Assembly (NCBI RefSeq): GCF_902498995.1
Contig: NZ_CABVLY010000006.1
Span: 62,001-126,000 of the forward strand
Reading direction: 5' to 3'
Origin: Burkholderia anthina
GTDB taxonomy: Bacteria; Pseudomonadota; Gammaproteobacteria; Burkholderiales; Burkholderiaceae
Length of the DNA stretch: 64,000 nt
Shown: piece by piece, positions 44,318-52,874 of the stretch
How positions within the stretch are numbered: the stretch's first letter is position 1
Layout: every line of letters starts with the position of its first letter
The notes under the pieces: model-generated
Databases searched by the model: none
The model's input: only the letters and a program-made list of their open reading frames with translations
What the model was told of the DNA's origin: nothing
Made by a program: the position numbers and the translations under genes

Positions 44318-44390
44318 AATATGTGCATGTGTCATCCGTCCGTCATACTGTCTCAATAAAACGACAGCAAACTGTAAGGAAATTCACGAC

Positions 44391-45038
44391 ATGGCCCGCA
44401 AGACCCGGGAAGAATCGCTCGCCATCAAGCACCGGATCCTCGACGCCGCCGAGCTCGTGCTGCTCGAGAAAGGCGTCGCGCAGACGGCGATGGCGGATCT
44501 CGCCGAGGCCGCCGGCATGTCGCGCGGCGCCGTCTACGGGCATTACCGCAACAAGATGGAAGTGTGTCTGGCGATGTGCGACCGCGCGTTCGCGCGCACG
44601 TCCGAAGGCTTCGACGCGGGCGACACCCTTCCCGCGTTCGGCACGCTGCGCCGCGCCGCGTCGCACTATCTGCAGCAATGCGGCGAGCCTGGCGCGATGC
44701 AGCGCGTGCTGGTGATCCTCTATACGAAGTGCGAACAGAGCGAGGAGAACGGCGCGCTGCAACGGCGCCGGATGCTGCTCGAGCTGCAGATGCTGCGCAT
44801 CGCGAAGGCGCTGCTGCGCCGCGCGATCGCGGCCGGCGAACTCGCGGCCGAGCTCGACGTGCATCTCGCGGCCGTCTATCTCGTGTCGCTGCTCGAAGGC
44901 GTGTTCGCGTCGATGATCTGGACCAACCGGCTGCGCGGGAATCTGTGGAACGACGCCGAAGCGATGCTCGACGCCGGTTTCGATGCGGTCCGCACCTCCG
45001 CCGCGCTGCGCGGGCGCGCGCAAAAATTGCCAGATTGA
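44391..45038 (+). CDS. amrR: TetR-family repressor of the efflux operon
   Basis: 215 residues; AAGGAA nine bases before ATG. The N-terminal helix-turn-helix reads IKHRILDAAELVLLEKGVAQTAMADLAEAAGMSRGAVYGHYRNKME, very like AcrR/TtgR/BpeR/AmrR. The C-terminal domain (~60-215) is the drug-binding, dimerising part. Divergent from amrA with the palindromic operator between. Ligand binding should release the operator and induce the pump. Confidence 0.9.
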   Translation: MARKTREESLAIKHRILDAAELVLLEKGVAQTAMADLAEAAGMSRGAVYGHYRNKMEVCLAMCDRAFARTSEGFDAGDTLPAFGTLRRAASHYLQQCGEPGAMQRVLVILYTKCEQSEENGALQRRRMLLELQMLRIAKALLRRAIAAGELAAELDVHLAAVYLVSLLEGVFASMIWTNRLRGNLWNDAEAMLDAGFDAVRTSAALRGRAQKLPD

Positions 45039-45117
45039 CGAAAAACGGCGCAACAAATGCCGATCACTCCCGATTTACCGCAGTGCGAAACGAATGAGCC
45101 GACCCTCTTTAAAATTT

Positions 45118-45145
45118 TTAACATTTTGCGGAACATCGGTAGACT
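45118..45145 (+). promoter_or_regulatory. Candidate sigma-70 promoter for a small RNA
   Basis: TTAACA (45118-45123, five of six matches to -35) and TAGACT (45140-45145, four of six to -10) with a 16-base spacer, in a locally AT-rich stretch. It predicts a start near 45150. Confidence 0.5.
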
Positions 45146-45151
45146 GACGCG

Positions 45152-45283
45152 GTCATCTTTCTTTAGCGTCTTCGTGACAAGTCGGGTTCGACCCGGCAAA
45201 CCCACGCCGCCGTTCGAAGCGGGCCTGCCCGCGAGTTGGGTCGAACGGAAACGACACAGGCCCTTCGGAGGGCCTGTTTTGTT
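45152..45283 (+). ncRNA. Candidate structured small RNA of about 130 nt
   Basis: Downstream of the promoter-like sequence are three ordered stem-loops: gtcgggttcgacccggc at 45181-45197; a two-level structure in which ccgttcga (45210-45217) pairs with tcgaacgg (45241-45248) around an inner gcgggc-ct-gcccgc hairpin (45219-45232); and a terminator at 45257-45280. There is no plausible short coding frame with a ribosome site. The size is close to what I recall for the Burkholderia small RNA MtvR (about 136 nt), but I cannot confirm identity or location. Alternatively it is an attenuated leader of the downstream peptidase gene. Confidence 0.5.
45257..45280 (+). terminator. Rho-independent terminator
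   Basis: caggccc (45257-45263) pairs with gggcctg (45270-45276) around a six-base loop and is followed by TTTTGTT. It lies between amrR and the peptidase gene and would end either the candidate small RNA or the amrR transcript. Confidence 0.85.
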
Positions 45284-45368
45284 GCACGCCCGTCGCCCCG
45301 CCCCGTCGTCGCCCGACGGATGTGCCGCCGACGGCTCCTGCCCACACCTCTTTGAACCGTTTTCCTGG

Positions 45369-46646
45369 ATGTGGACACTTTTGGTCAAGCCTGCCGCAAC
45401 TCCTGATGCTTTCGCGCCCGGCCGCGCGCAGCGCCTCGTGCGTGCGCTCGTGCCGGCCGCCGTGCTCGGCGCCCTCGCCGCCTTCGGTCTCGCCGCCGCA
45501 CTGCCGGCCGTCTCGCAACTGCCGGGCGCCGTCGATTCCGGCACCGCCGCGCTGCCGCAGCGCGTGCTGTCCGACACGCCGTTTCCTACCGCGCAGCATT
45601 TCGTGACGAGCGAGCTCGCACGCACGATCGGCGAGCGCAACGAACTCAATGGACGCAACGACCGGAATCCGCAACCAGGCCTGTTCGCCCCGCTCAGCGC
45701 GCACCGTAACGACATGCTCGGCTATGCGAGCCTGTTCCGGTTCGCGCCGCCCGAGCACCAGCACGGGATGCGTGCCGGCGACATCGAACTCACGCTGTCC
45801 GATACGCTGAATCGCCTGGACGTGCCGCCCGAAGTGCGTATCCAGCTTGGCGATATCGTCACCGGCAAGGTCGCGATGCGCGCGAGCGCGCATCGCGGCG
45901 ACTACTACCGCCTCGCGTACGACACGGACAACGGCACGCCGCACCTCACGGCACTCGAGCTGCGCGTCGCGGGCCGCACGTTCGGCGCGATCTGGTTCCG
46001 CGCGCCGGGCGCCGGGCACGGTGCGTACTACACGCTCGACGGCGCGCCGCTCGAAGCGGCCGCGTTCACGATGCCGGTCGCGTGGACGCGCATCAGCTCG
46101 TTCTTCGGCGAACGCATCCACCCGCTGTCGCAGGCGATGGCGTTCCATACCGGCGTCGATCTCGCCGCGCCGACCGGCACGCCCGTCAATGCGGCGGCCG
46201 ACGGCGTCGTGTCGTTCGTCGGCACCGACCCGGGCGGCTACGGCCACTACGTGATCGTCGATCACGCCGACGGCTATTCGACGTACTACGCCCACCTGTC
46301 CGCGTACGCGCGCGGGCTGAAGACGGGCGAAACCGTGAAGCAGGGCCAGCGCATCGGTTCCGTCGGGATGACCGGCGCGGCCACCGGCCCGCATCTGCAC
46401 TTCGAAGTGCGGATCGCGAACGACCCGGTCGATCCGCTCGTCACGCTTGCGAACGCGCAGACGGGGCTCTCCGACATGCAGCTCACCGCGTTCCGCCAGG
46501 AAGCGGTGCAATGGCGCGGCCGCCTCGCGTCGATCAATACGTCGCCGTTCGCGTTCGCACAGGGCGACGGCCCGTTGTGGGGCGACTTCGCAACCGGCCC
46601 GTCCACGCTGCGCGCGGTCTTCAATTCGAGCTGCAGCGCATCCTGA
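45369..46646 (+). CDS. M23-family peptidoglycan endopeptidase, membrane-anchored
   Basis: 425 residues from ATG 45369. The frame is open back to 45057, but that region holds the terminator and RNA structures, so the shorter start is favoured even though its ribosome site is weak. A membrane helix (ALVPAAVLGALAAFGLAAALP, ~30-52) is followed by a ~190-residue periplasmic domain and the LytM catalytic domain: AFHTGVDLAAPTGTPV (zinc ligands His and Asp, near 258) and GPHLHFEVR (H-x-H, near 340). It likely cleaves peptide cross-links in the wall, as MepM/NlpD-type enzymes do; both zinc motifs are intact, so it should be active. Confidence 0.88.
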   Translation: MWTLLVKPAATPDAFAPGRAQRLVRALVPAAVLGALAAFGLAAALPAVSQLPGAVDSGTAALPQRVLSDTPFPTAQHFVTSELARTIGERNELNGRNDRNPQPGLFAPLSAHRNDMLGYASLFRFAPPEHQHGMRAGDIELTLSDTLNRLDVPPEVRIQLGDIVTGKVAMRASAHRGDYYRLAYDTDNGTPHLTALELRVAGRTFGAIWFRAPGAGHGAYYTLDGAPLEAAAFTMPVAWTRISSFFGERIHPLSQAMAFHTGVDLAAPTGTPVNAAADGVVSFVGTDPGGYGHYVIVDHADGYSTYYAHLSAYARGLKTGETVKQGQRIGSVGMTGAATGPHLHFEVRIANDPVDPLVTLANAQTGLSDMQLTAFRQEAVQWRGRLASINTSPFAFAQGDGPLWGDFATGPSTLRAVFNSSCSAS

Positions 46647-46782
46647 TGCGCCAATCCGCCTGCCGCCGCTTGCGTGGCGGCGGCGCGGCATGCCGCGGGC
46701 TATCCGCAGACCATCACACCGTCCATCACGCCCGGGAATCGGCCGCACGCATCGGCCATGCGTGCCCGAGTGCGGCGCGCCG

Positions 46783-47508
46783 TCACCTCGCCGATTCCGT
46801 GCGTCCGGTTGTCGCCTGCGCAATGCGTTCCGCGCGCGGACGACGCGTCAGCAGCCAGCGCGCGGCGCCGTCGAGCGACGTGCACAGCACCAGATAGATC
46901 GCCGCGACGAACAGGAAGATCGGCGCCGGATAGATCATCAGCCGGTTGTTCACCTGCGTCGCGACGAAAGACAGTTCCGGCACGCCGACGATATACGCGA
47001 GCGACGTGTCCTTCACGAGCGCGACCCACTGGTTGACGAACGACGGCGTCATGATCCGGATCGCCTGCGGCAGCAGCACGTAGCGCACCGTCTGCCAGCG
47101 CGTGAGCCCGAGCGACAGCCCGGCCTGCCACTGCCCGTCGCCGGCCGCGACGATGCCCGCATGCACCGCGTGCGCGAGATACGCGCCGCCGATCAGGGCC
47201 AGCGCGCAGACGACCGTCGCGAGCCCCGGCACGTCCATGTGCAGCAGCATCGGCATCAGGAAGTACGTCCAGAAGATCAGCATCAGCACCGGAATCGCGC
47301 GAAAGAAGCCGATGAACGCGAGCAACAGCACGCGTGCCGGGCCGCGCGCGAGCGCCATCGCGACGCCGAGCGCCACACCGAGCACGGCCGACGCAAGCGC
47401 CGACGCGATCGCCAGCACGAGCGACAGCGCGGCGCCGCCGAGCGGGCCGTCCGGGAACGCACCCACGAGCAGATACGGCAGGTTGGAGAGCAGCAGCGAG
47501 ACATCCAT
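46783..47508 (-). CDS. Polar amino-acid ABC transporter permease (GltK-like)
   Basis: 241 residues from ATG 47508, two bases after the preceding permease gene. HisM/GlnP-type permease: several hydrophobic helices and the EAA loop QAGLSLGLTRWQTVRYVLLPQAIRIMTPSFVNQWVALVKDTSLA, which contacts the ATPase. Likely pairs with the upstream permease to form a heterodimeric glutamate/aspartate-type channel. Substrate inferred only from overall similarity. Confidence 0.88.
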   Translation of the reverse strand: MDVSLLLSNLPYLLVGAFPDGPLGGAALSLVLAIASALASAVLGVALGVAMALARGPARVLLLAFIGFFRAIPVLMLIFWTYFLMPMLLHMDVPGLATVVCALALIGGAYLAHAVHAGIVAAGDGQWQAGLSLGLTRWQTVRYVLLPQAIRIMTPSFVNQWVALVKDTSLAYIVGVPELSFVATQVNNRLMIYPAPIFLFVAAIYLVLCTSLDGAARWLLTRRPRAERIAQATTGRTESAR

Positions 47509-47510
47509 CG

Positions 47511-48233
47511 TCAGCGCCCTGCCCCGAGCCGGTCGCGCCATTGCGTGGCCGCGTATGCGCCGGCCTCGATCGCGGCGGCCGCGGCGACGTACAGCACGGT
47601 CGCGACGCCGAACGCGGCAAACGTCTTGAACGTTTCCGTCTCGACCTGCCGCGATGCGTACGACAGCTCGGCCACGCCGATCGCCATCGCGAGCGACGAA
47701 TTCTTCACGAGATTCATGTATTGACCGAACAGCGGCGGCAGTGCGATGCGCACGGCCTGCGGCAGCACCACGTAGCGCAGCGACTGCATCGGCGTGAGAC
47801 CCAGCGCCGTGGCCGCGTCGTGCTGCGCGCGGCGCACGCCGCGCAGGCCCGCTTCGCACTCTTCGGCGACGAACGCGGTCGTGTACGCGCTCAACCCGAT
47901 CCAGCCCGCGACGAATTCGAACGACGGCCACGCGAGCGTGAGCGGCCCCACGCTCACGTCATGGCGCGCGTTCAGCCACGCGGTCCACGTGTCGGGCAGC
48001 AGCGACGCGACGCCGAAATACCAGAACAGCAGTTGCACGAGCAGCGGCGTATTGCGGAACGCAACGACGTAACCGGTCGCCAGCATGCGCAGCGCGTTGC
48101 CGCGCGCATGCCGCATCACCGCGAGCAACAGCCCGCCGACGGTCGCGACGACGGCCGACGCGGCCGAGAGACCGAGCGTCAGCAGAAAGCCCTGCCAGAG
48201 CCAGGACAGATATTTGGGAGCCAACCCGAGCAT
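47511..48233 (-). CDS. Polar amino-acid ABC transporter permease (GltJ-like)
   Basis: 240 residues. N-terminal helix LTLGLSAASAVVATVGGLLLAVM, the family motif VVAFRNTPLLVQLLFWYFG and EAA loop HDAATALGLTPMQSLRYVVLPQAVRIALPPLFGQYMNLVKNSSLA. The insertion with LNARHDVSVGPLTLAWPSFEF between helices is typical of GltJ. Forms the membrane channel with the next gene's product. It lies 123 bases after the binding-protein gene. Confidence 0.88.
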   Translation of the reverse strand: MLGLAPKYLSWLWQGFLLTLGLSAASAVVATVGGLLLAVMRHARGNALRMLATGYVVAFRNTPLLVQLLFWYFGVASLLPDTWTAWLNARHDVSVGPLTLAWPSFEFVAGWIGLSAYTTAFVAEECEAGLRGVRRAQHDAATALGLTPMQSLRYVVLPQAVRIALPPLFGQYMNLVKNSSLAMAIGVAELSYASRQVETETFKTFAAFGVATVLYVAAAAAIEAGAYAATQWRDRLGAGR

Positions 48234-48356
48234 GCCGTGGTGCGCGCGCGAAACGCGCGATAAGAAGAGACGGATAAGAACGGAAAACGCCGCGAACCGC
48301 GCACGCCGGCCCGGCCGGCGGCGGAAACGCGGCGCGCGGCGCGCGGCGCGCTCGGC

Positions 48357-49172
48357 TCAGGTCTTGTCGCCGATACGGAAGATGCGCGTGAGCGGCGTCT
48401 TCGTCGTCGGCCCGAACCACGCGTCGTAGATCTGCCCCGCGCGGCCGTTCGCCTCGAGCCCCTTGAGCGTGTCGTTCACGAAGCCGAGCAGGCGCGTCTC
48501 GCCCTTCGGCACGCCGACACCCATGTAGTCGTTCGAGATCGTGAACGCCGGGATCTCGTAGTTCTGCTTATCGGGCACGTTCGCAAGCAGGCCGATCAGC
48601 TTCGGCCCGTCCTGCGTGATCGCCTGCACGTTGCCGGCGCGCAGCGCGGCGAACGCGAACGGCGTGTCGTCATACGCGACGATCGTCGCCTTCGGGTATT
48701 TCTCGCGCAGCGTGATTTCGTTCGTCGTGCCCTTGTCCGCGCCGACGCGCAGGCCGTTCAGCTGGTCGGCCGATTTCAGCACGCCCTTCTTCGCGAGGAA
48801 CTGCTGGCCCGACGAGAAATACGGAATGCTGAAGTCGACCTGCTTCGCGCGCTCGTCGGTGATCGTGAAGTTGGCGAGCACCAGATCGACCTTGCCGGAG
48901 GTCAGGAACGGAATGCGGTTCGCCGGGTTGGTCGGCTGAATCTGAAGCTTCACGCCGAGCTTGTCGGCCAGCGCCTTCGCATAGTCGACGTCGAGGCCGA
49001 CGATGTGATTGCTCTTGCCGTCGACATAGCCGAACGGCGGATTGCTGTCGAACGTCGCGACGCGCAGCACGCCGGCCTTCTTGATGTCGTCGAGCCGGTC
49101 CGCATGCGCGACCGTGCCGGCCGTCACGAGTGCGGCGCCGACGAGCCACGTAGCGAGAGTGTGGATTTTCAT
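48357..49172 (-). CDS. Periplasmic amino-acid binding protein
   Basis: 271 residues; signal peptide MKIHTLATWLVGAALVTAG… cut after AHA. SBP family 3 features: AGVLRVATFDSNPPFGYVDG, GLDVDYAKALADKLGVKLQIQPT, NRIPFLTSGKVDLVLANFTITDERAKQVDFS and LRVGADKGTTNE. The ligand arginine (around DLVLANFTITDER) and aspartate positions fit glutamate/aspartate or other polar amino acids. First gene of a three-gene unit that has no ATPase gene here. Confidence 0.9.
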   Translation of the reverse strand: MKIHTLATWLVGAALVTAGTVAHADRLDDIKKAGVLRVATFDSNPPFGYVDGKSNHIVGLDVDYAKALADKLGVKLQIQPTNPANRIPFLTSGKVDLVLANFTITDERAKQVDFSIPYFSSGQQFLAKKGVLKSADQLNGLRVGADKGTTNEITLREKYPKATIVAYDDTPFAFAALRAGNVQAITQDGPKLIGLLANVPDKQNYEIPAFTISNDYMGVGVPKGETRLLGFVNDTLKGLEANGRAGQIYDAWFGPTTKTPLTRIFRIGDKT

Positions 49173-49366
49173 GAGCACGACCTGATTTGTTATGAAGGCC
49201 GCCGCGGATCGCGCGGCGGCCGGTTCGAGGAACATCGCGACGCAGCGTGTTGTCGCGAAGCCGCTAACGTATCAGCGCGTGCGGCGAATCCGAACCAACA
49301 AATGGTGCTTTGCTCTGCGGCATTCGTGATGAGGCGCGCAGGTCGCGGGCACACAAATCCCGAGCA

Positions 49367-49398
49367 CAAAAAAAGACGCCCGCTGCACGCAGCGGGCG
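49367..49398 (-). terminator. Terminator downstream of kgtP (distal)
   Basis: cgcccgctgc (49377-49386) pairs perfectly with gcagcgggcg (49389-49398); on the minus strand a run of seven T follows after TC. A second terminator for the same transcript lies at 49541-49577. Confidence 0.85.
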
Positions 49399-49540
49399 AG
49401 AATCCCAGTCAAGGAGGTGTCACACGAACTACGGGTTCAGAATAAAAGCATCGCCCGCGGCCGACAACGAAGCGATTCCGATATCGATATCGCGGAGGCC
49501 GCGATGAGCTTGCACGCGTGCGTGCGATCCCGCGCCGGAT

Positions 49541-49577
49541 GAAAAAACGGCGCGCCACCTGCATGGCGGAGCGCCGT
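49541..49577 (-). terminator. Terminator downstream of kgtP (proximal)
   Basis: acggcgcgcca (49547-49557) pairs with tggc…gcgccgt (49564-49577, three-base bulge), followed on the minus strand by six T. The 49173-49661 interval otherwise holds the leader of the binding-protein gene and no gene I recognise. Confidence 0.8.
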
Positions 49578-49661
49578 CGTATCAGGTGCTGCGTACGGCA
49601 TGCTGCCGTGTTGCATGCCGCAGCGGACGACCCGGCCGCATCGGCCGGGCGGCCCGATCGA

Positions 49662-50966
49662 TCACGGTTCGTGACGCAGATACCCTTCCTTGCTCGGATC
49701 GCGCATCCGCCACGACACGATCAGCGAGATCGCGCACAGCACGGTCACGTACCAGTAGAAGGTTTCCTCGCTGCCGATCGACTTGAACCACAGCGCGACG
49801 TACTCGGCCGAGCCGCCGAAGATCGCGTTTGCGACCGCATACGACAGGCCGACGCCCATCGCGCGCACTTCCGGCGGAAACATCTCGGCCTTGATCAGGC
49901 CGCTGATCGACGTGTAGAAGCTGACGATCGCCAGCGCGATCGTGATCAGCACGAACGCGGCCACCGGGCTCGTCACCGTCTTCAGCGTATGCATCAGCGG
50001 CACCGTGCCGATCACCGCGAACGCACCGAACAGGATCATCGACGTGCGGCGGCCGATCTTGTCGGACAGCGCGCCGAACACCGGCTGCATCAGCATGTAG
50101 ACGAGCAGCGCGACGGTCATCACGTTGCTGGCCGTCTTCGCATGCATGCCGGCCGTGTTCACCAGGTACTTCTGCATGTACGTCGTGAACGTGTAGAAGA
50201 TCAGCGAGCCGCCGGCCGTGAAGCCGACCACCGTGAAAAACGCGCCCTTGTGCTGCCACACGCCGCGGATCGTGCCGGCGTCCTTCTTGTCGCGCGACGC
50301 GCTCGTCGACGTTTCGTCGAGCGACTTGCGCAGGTACAGCGAGATCAGCGCGGCGGCCGCACCGCAGACGAACGGAATCCGCCAGCCCCACGCCTTCAGT
50401 TCGTCATGCGACAGCGTCTGCTGCAGGATCACGAGCACCAGCAGCGCGCACAGCTGGCCGCCGATCAGCGTCACGTACTGGAACGACGCGAAGAAGCCGC
50501 GCCGCCCCTTCAGCGCGACCTCGCTCATGTAGGTCGCGCTCGTGCCGTATTCGCCGCCCACCGACAGGCCCTGGAACAGCCGCGCGACCAGCAGCAGCGC
50601 CGGCGCCAGCGCGCCGATCTGCGCATAGGTCGGCAGCACCGCGATCACGAGCGAACCGCCGCACATCATCAGCACCGAGATCATCATCGCCGCGCGGCGC
50701 CCGTGCCGGTCGGCGATGCGGCCGAACAGCCAGCCGCCGATCGGACGCATCAGGAAGCCCGCCGCGAACACGCCGGCCGTGTTCAGCAGCTGCGTCGTCG
50801 TATTGCCGCTCGGGAAGAATGCCGGTGCGAAATACAGCGCGCAGAACGAGTAGATATAGAAGTCGAACCACTCGACGAGGTTGCCCGATGAGGCGCCGAC
50901 GATGGCGAACACGCGCCGCCGGGTGTCGTGCGCGGACAGCGCAGCTTGGTCGGTCTGGACGTCCAT
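49662..50966 (-). CDS. kgtP: 2-oxoglutarate:proton symporter, KgtP-like MFS permease
   Basis: 434 residues, 12 hydrophobic segments. Very close to E. coli KgtP from memory: [88 protein letters not shown] and [20 protein letters not shown]. Belongs to the metabolite:H+ symporter branch with ShiA and ProP. AAAGGAAC stands upstream of the ATG. Single-gene transcript with tandem terminators. Confidence 0.93.
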   Translation of the reverse strand: MDVQTDQAALSAHDTRRRVFAIVGASSGNLVEWFDFYIYSFCALYFAPAFFPSGNTTTQLLNTAGVFAAGFLMRPIGGWLFGRIADRHGRRAAMMISVLMMCGGSLVIAVLPTYAQIGALAPALLLVARLFQGLSVGGEYGTSATYMSEVALKGRRGFFASFQYVTLIGGQLCALLVLVILQQTLSHDELKAWGWRIPFVCGAAAALISLYLRKSLDETSTSASRDKKDAGTIRGVWQHKGAFFTVVGFTAGGSLIFYTFTTYMQKYLVNTAGMHAKTASNVMTVALLVYMLMQPVFGALSDKIGRRTSMILFGAFAVIGTVPLMHTLKTVTSPVAAFVLITIALAIVSFYTSISGLIKAEMFPPEVRAMGVGLSYAVANAIFGGSAEYVALWFKSIGSEETFYWYVTVLCAISLIVSWRMRDPSKEGYLRHEP

Positions 50967-51146
50967 GGATGGGTCTGTTCCTTTTAGTGCTTTCTGGGCG
51001 AGACGGCTGGGGGCCGCCGCGTGCGGTCACACGTGGCACCGGTTCCGGCGCACGGCGCTACGGGATTTTAGCGAAATGTAAAGTAACAGGCTCTCCGGGT
51101 TCGTCCGGATGTAGAAAATTTTTCTCTTGTCGCGCGCTCGTCATAT

Positions 51147-51173
51147 GAAAACGCCAGCCCTCAGGCTGGCGTT
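51147..51173 (-). terminator. Terminator of the prkA-yeaH-spoVR operon
   Basis: acgccagcc (51151-51159) pairs with ggctggcgt (51164-51172) around a four-base loop; on the minus strand TTTTC follows. It lies about 25 bases after the spoVR stop. Confidence 0.85.
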
Positions 51174-51198
51174 TCATGCAAACAATCCGTATCGATGC

Positions 51199-52722
51199 TC
51201 AGACGTGCACCTCCGGCGGCACGTAGCGGCACTCGTAGCGCTTGCGCACGGTACCGGCCTCGTCGACGCTTTCCAGGAACACGTCGAACTGCCAGAGCCG
51301 CGCCATGTGCTTGAGCACTTCGTCGCTGTCGTTCGACAGATGGCGGTTGTCGGTCATGAAGTGACGCAGCGTGAGACTGCGGTCGCCGCGTGTGTTCACC
51401 GCCCACACCTGGATGTTCGGTTCGCGATGATGGATGTCGTACTGCCGCGACAGTGCCTGCCGCACATACTGATAGCCGGATTCGTCGTGGATCGCCGACA
51501 CCTCGAGCGAATCGCGCATGTCGTCGTCGAGCACCGAGAAGAGCCGCATCTCGCGAATCAGGTTCGGCGACAGATACTGCGCGATGAAGCTCTCGTCCTT
51601 GAAGTTGCGCATCGCGTAGTGCATCGCCGGCAGCCACGGCGTGCCCGCGATCTCCGGAAACCACTTGTAGTCCTCTTCCGTCGGCGACTCGCAGATCCGC
51701 CGGATGTCGCTCATCATCGAGAAACCGAGCGCATACGGATTGATCCCGCTGTAGTACGGCTTCGTGACGGGCGGCTGGTAGACCACGTTGCTGTGCGAAT
51801 GGAGGAACTCCATCATGAAGCCGTCTTCCAGCTTGCCCTGGTTGTAGAGCGTGTTCAGCAGCGTGTAGTGCCAGAACGTCGCCCAGCCTTCGTTCATCAC
51901 CTGCGTCTGCCGCTGCGGATAGAAGTACTGGCCGATCTTGCGCACGATGCGGATCACTTCCCGCTCCCACGGCTCGAGCAGCGGCGCGTTCTTCTCCGCG
52001 AAATACAGCAGGTTCTCCTGCGGCTCCGGCGGGTAGCGCTCTTCCTGCTCCTCCATCTGCTCGGGCTTCTTGCCCGGCAGCGTGCGCCACAGCTCGTTGA
52101 CCTGCGACTGCAGATACGCCTCGCGTTCGCGCCGCAGCGCGGCTTCCTTCGACAGCGACGGTTTCTGCGGCCGCTTGTAGCGGTCGACGCCATAGTTCAT
52201 CAGCGCATGGCACGAATCGAGCAGTTCCTCGACGCGATCGAGCCCGTAGCGCTCCTCGCATTCGGCGACGTAGTTCTTCGCGTACACGAGATAGTCGATG
52301 ATCGCGTGCGCGTCGGTCCACAGCCGGAACAGGTAGTTGCCCTTGAAGAACGAGTTGTGTCCGTACGCCGCGTGCGCGATGACGAGCGCCTGCATCGTCA
52401 TCGTGTTTTCTTCCATCAGATACGCGATGCACGGATTCGAATTGATGACGATTTCGTACGCGAGGCCCATCTGGCCGCGGCGATAGCTCTTCTCGGTCGC
52501 GAGGAAGTGCTTGCCGAACGACCAGTGCCGGTAGTTGACCGGCATCCCGACCGACGCATAGGCATCCATCATCTGCTCGGCGCTGATCAGTTCGAGCTGG
52601 ATCGGATAGATGTCGAGCTCGTATTGCTCGGCGACCTGCGCGATGTGCGTGTCGTATTCCTCGAGCAGTTCGAACGTCCAGTCGGACGGGCACGGCAGCG
52701 GCTTGCGTTCGGCAACGTTCAT
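51199..52722 (-). CDS. spoVR: SpoVR family protein (YcgB)
   Basis: 507 residues from ATG 52722 (AAGGAAG eight bases upstream), matching the ~510 residues of E. coli YcgB, whose conserved part begins at the same DWTFELL block. An alternative start at ATG 52878 overlaps the yeaH stop (ATGA) and would add 52 low-complexity residues; coupling makes it possible. Highly conserved blocks: GMPVNYRHWSFGK, GLAYEIVINSNPCIAYLMEENTM, AHAAYGHNSFFKGNYLF and QVMNEGWATFWHYT, the His/Glu-rich residues suggesting a metal site. Biochemical role unknown; named for B. subtilis spore cortex formation, but in non-sporeformers it travels with prkA and yeaH. Confidence 0.9.
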   Translation of the reverse strand: MNVAERKPLPCPSDWTFELLEEYDTHIAQVAEQYELDIYPIQLELISAEQMMDAYASVGMPVNYRHWSFGKHFLATEKSYRRGQMGLAYEIVINSNPCIAYLMEENTMTMQALVIAHAAYGHNSFFKGNYLFRLWTDAHAIIDYLVYAKNYVAECEERYGLDRVEELLDSCHALMNYGVDRYKRPQKPSLSKEAALRREREAYLQSQVNELWRTLPGKKPEQMEEQEERYPPEPQENLLYFAEKNAPLLEPWEREVIRIVRKIGQYFYPQRQTQVMNEGWATFWHYTLLNTLYNQGKLEDGFMMEFLHSHSNVVYQPPVTKPYYSGINPYALGFSMMSDIRRICESPTEEDYKWFPEIAGTPWLPAMHYAMRNFKDESFIAQYLSPNLIREMRLFSVLDDDMRDSLEVSAIHDESGYQYVRQALSRQYDIHHREPNIQVWAVNTRGDRSLTLRHFMTDNRHLSNDSDEVLKHMARLWQFDVFLESVDEAGTVRKRYECRYVPPEVHV

Positions 52723-52874
52723 ACGCGCTTCCTTTTGCCCGGCTCCGGGCAAGTCGGCGGCCGGCGCCGACGCGTCGGTCCGGCCGCTTTGCTGCGATGC
52801 GGCAGGGCCGGCCGTGTCGTCGCCGGAAGGGCGCGGCGCATAGCCGCGCGACTCGTTGTGCAGGTGGCGGGTCG

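Noticed and set aside
45057-45368. Longer N-terminus for the M23 peptidase
   Set aside because: It would translate through a strong terminator and several stem-loops and adds residues with no signal-peptide character.
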